Positions 4,400 to 5,327 of a stretch of 5,327 nucleotides of DNA are shown here, piece by piece. Positions within the stretch are counted from its first letter, which is position 1; every line of letters begins with the position of its first letter. The position numbers and the translations under genes were made by a program. The stretch is taken from positions 1 to 5,327 of the forward strand of contig JAFDDW010000192.1 in NCBI GenBank assembly GCA_019310665.1, given 5' to 3'. The notes under the pieces were generated by a model. The model was not told the DNA's origin. It searched no databases and saw nothing but the letters and a program-made list of their open reading frames with translations. The DNA comes from Deltaproteobacteria bacterium (GTDB taxonomy: Bacteria > Desulfobacterota > Desulfobacteria > Desulfobacterales > JAFDCJ01).

Positions 4400-4418
4400 T
4401 TAAAGCCTGCGGGCTTAA
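4400..4418 (+). other. Small hairpin at the 5' end of the liv leader
   Basis: AAGCC (4403-4407) pairs with GGCTT (4412-4416) around the loop TGCG, with flanking TTAA on both sides offering an alternative extended pairing with one bulged A. If transcription starts near 4398, this hairpin caps the 5' end of the mRNA and could slow its decay. There is no U-tract, so it is not an attenuator by itself. Confidence 0.4.
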
Positions 4419-4434
4419 CGTCACAAAAAACTGG

Positions 4435-4441
4435 AAGGAGG
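4435..4441 (+). promoter_or_regulatory. Strong Shine-Dalgarno of the LivK-type gene
   Basis: AAGGAGG (4435-4441) lies 11 nt before the ATG at 4453, with an A-rich spacer. It is the strongest ribosome-binding site in the window and fixes the start, in keeping with the high expression expected of a periplasmic binding protein. Confidence 0.85.
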
Positions 4442-4452
4442 AGTAAAAAATT

Positions 4453-5327
4453 ATGAAAAGTCAATTCGTAAAATTGGTAGTGTTGTCTATTGTTGGGTTG
4501 TTTGTTTTTGCTGTTTCAGGACCTGCTATGGCTGCGGATACGATTAAACTGGGCGTTGCCGGGCCCCATAGCGGTGACCTGGCATCATATGGAATTCCCA
4601 CCATTAAGGCGGCCGAGCTGGTTGTGAAAAAAGTCAATGCCGCCGGCGGCGTTCTCGGCAAAAAAGTTGAGCTTCTGGTTGAAGATGATGTCTGCAAACC
4701 CGAAGTGGCAACCAATACAGCCACCAAATTGATATCCAATAATGTTGATGTGGTTCTGGGACATATCTGCAGTGGTGCCACCAAAGCAGCCATGGGTATT
4801 TATAAAGATTCTAAAATTATTGCCATGTCTCCCTCGGCCACCAACCCGGGACTGACCCAGAGCGGTGACTACCCCAATTTTTTTCGGACCATCGCTTCCG
4901 ATGATGCCCAGGCCAAACTTGAAGTCGACTTTGCCCTTGGCGTTCTGAAGCTGAAAAAGATCGCCGTGCTGCATGACAAAGGCGACTACGGCAAAGGACT
5001 GGCCGAATTCGCTAAGAGTTTCATAGAAAAAGATCCGCGGGGCGAAGTTGTCCTGTACGAAGGAATTACGCCCGGCGCGGTTGATTACTCGGCTGTGGTC
5101 TCAAAGGTTAAACGTTCCGGCGCCGAAGCCGTCATTTTCGGTGGCTATCATCCGGAGGCATCTAAAATTGTCAGCCAGATGCGCAAAAAACGGATGAAAA
5201 CCATATTTATTTCCGATGACGGTGTCAAAGATGATACCTTCATTAAAGTCGCCAAAAAATACGCTGAAGGCGTCTATGCCACCGGACCGATGGATGTTTC
5301 CAGCAACCCCATGGCCATCGCCGCCAA
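4453..5327 (+). CDS. livK: LivK-type branched-chain amino-acid ABC transporter binding protein (3'-truncated by window edge)
   Basis: The first 291 residues are visible and the frame is open to the edge; E. coli LivK is about 370 residues, so roughly 80 are missing. It is a periplasmic solute receptor that delivers leucine, isoleucine, valine or a related ligand to a LivHMGF-type permease. Residues 1-27 form a signal peptide with a clear AMA-A cleavage site. The mature protein starts DTIKLGVAGPHSGDLASYG, a type I periplasmic binding fold. Family marks are the cysteine pair C81 and C106 (equivalent to the conserved disulfide), GHICSGAT (103-110) and SPSATNPGLTQ (126-136), which hold the ligand's amino and carboxyl groups, and HDKGDYGKGLA (174-184). 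LivJ and LivK types cannot be separated here, so the symbol is approximate. No permease gene is visible; it should lie to the right. Confidence 0.93.
   Translation, partial: MKSQFVKLVVLSIVGLFVFAVSGPAMAADTIKLGVAGPHSGDLASYGIPTIKAAELVVKKVNAAGGVLGKKVELLVEDDVCKPEVATNTATKLISNNVDVVLGHICSGATKAAMGIYKDSKIIAMSPSATNPGLTQSGDYPNFFRTIASDDAQAKLEVDFALGVLKLKKIAVLHDKGDYGKGLAEFAKSFIEKDPRGEVVLYEGITPGAVDYSAVVSKVKRSGAEAVIFGGYHPEASKIVSQMRKKRMKTIFISDDGVKDDTFIKVAKKYAEGVYATGPMDVSSNPMAIAA

Noticed and set aside
4258..4974. Minus-strand open frames of 68, 110 and 129 residues over the liv leader and coding region
   Set aside because: They are shadows of the binding-protein gene and its promoter region and show no motifs.

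Overview
The window reads as a piece of a mid-GC Gram-negative genome, most likely a sulfate-reducer-type deltaproteobacterium (Desulfobacterota, Desulfobacterales-like). That placement is inference. It rests on the gene families (an LPP20-like periplasmic protein, a LivK-type binding protein with a classical signal peptide, nadK) and on intergenic DNA packed with degenerate 7-bp tandem arrays. No rRNA or tRNA marker is present to settle it.

Layout, left to right. Positions 1-181 are non-coding and hold a strong bidirectional terminator-like hairpin (45-86) and a six-unit heptamer array (107-148). A minus-strand gene (182-1078) encodes a secreted LPP20-like protein. Its near-consensus sigma70 promoter ends only 7 nt before the ATG, so the mRNA would be leaderless or nearly so. 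Directly upstream on the plus strand (about 1142-1279) lies the C-terminal tail of a DeoC/FbaB-type class I aldolase with no N-terminal part. The following 336 bp (1280-1615) are non-coding and are largely made of consecutive arrays with period 7 (one with period 9). A zinc-dependent medium-chain dehydrogenase (1616-2629) follows, flanked by heptamer arrays of one sequence family in opposite orientations. After a 160-bp gap with another structured hairpin comes a small VOC/glyoxalase-fold protein (2790-3203). It converges on nadK (NAD kinase, 3378-4232, minus strand, TTG start). The convergent gap holds several nested inverted repeats. A divergent region with a palindrome and a sigma70-like promoter then leads into a LivK-type branched-chain amino-acid binding protein gene (4453 onward), which runs off the right edge.

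Working together: the aldolase tail and the dehydrogenase point in the same direction and may be the remains of a sugar or polyol catabolic operon, now broken (inference). The VOC protein may share the dehydrogenase transcript, but nothing proves this. nadK is a housekeeping gene. The LivK-type gene presumably opens a liv transporter operon to the right. I did not find a recognisable new multi-gene system. The most unusual signal is the family of period-7 intergenic arrays that press right up to start and stop codons, and in one case appear to build a promoter.
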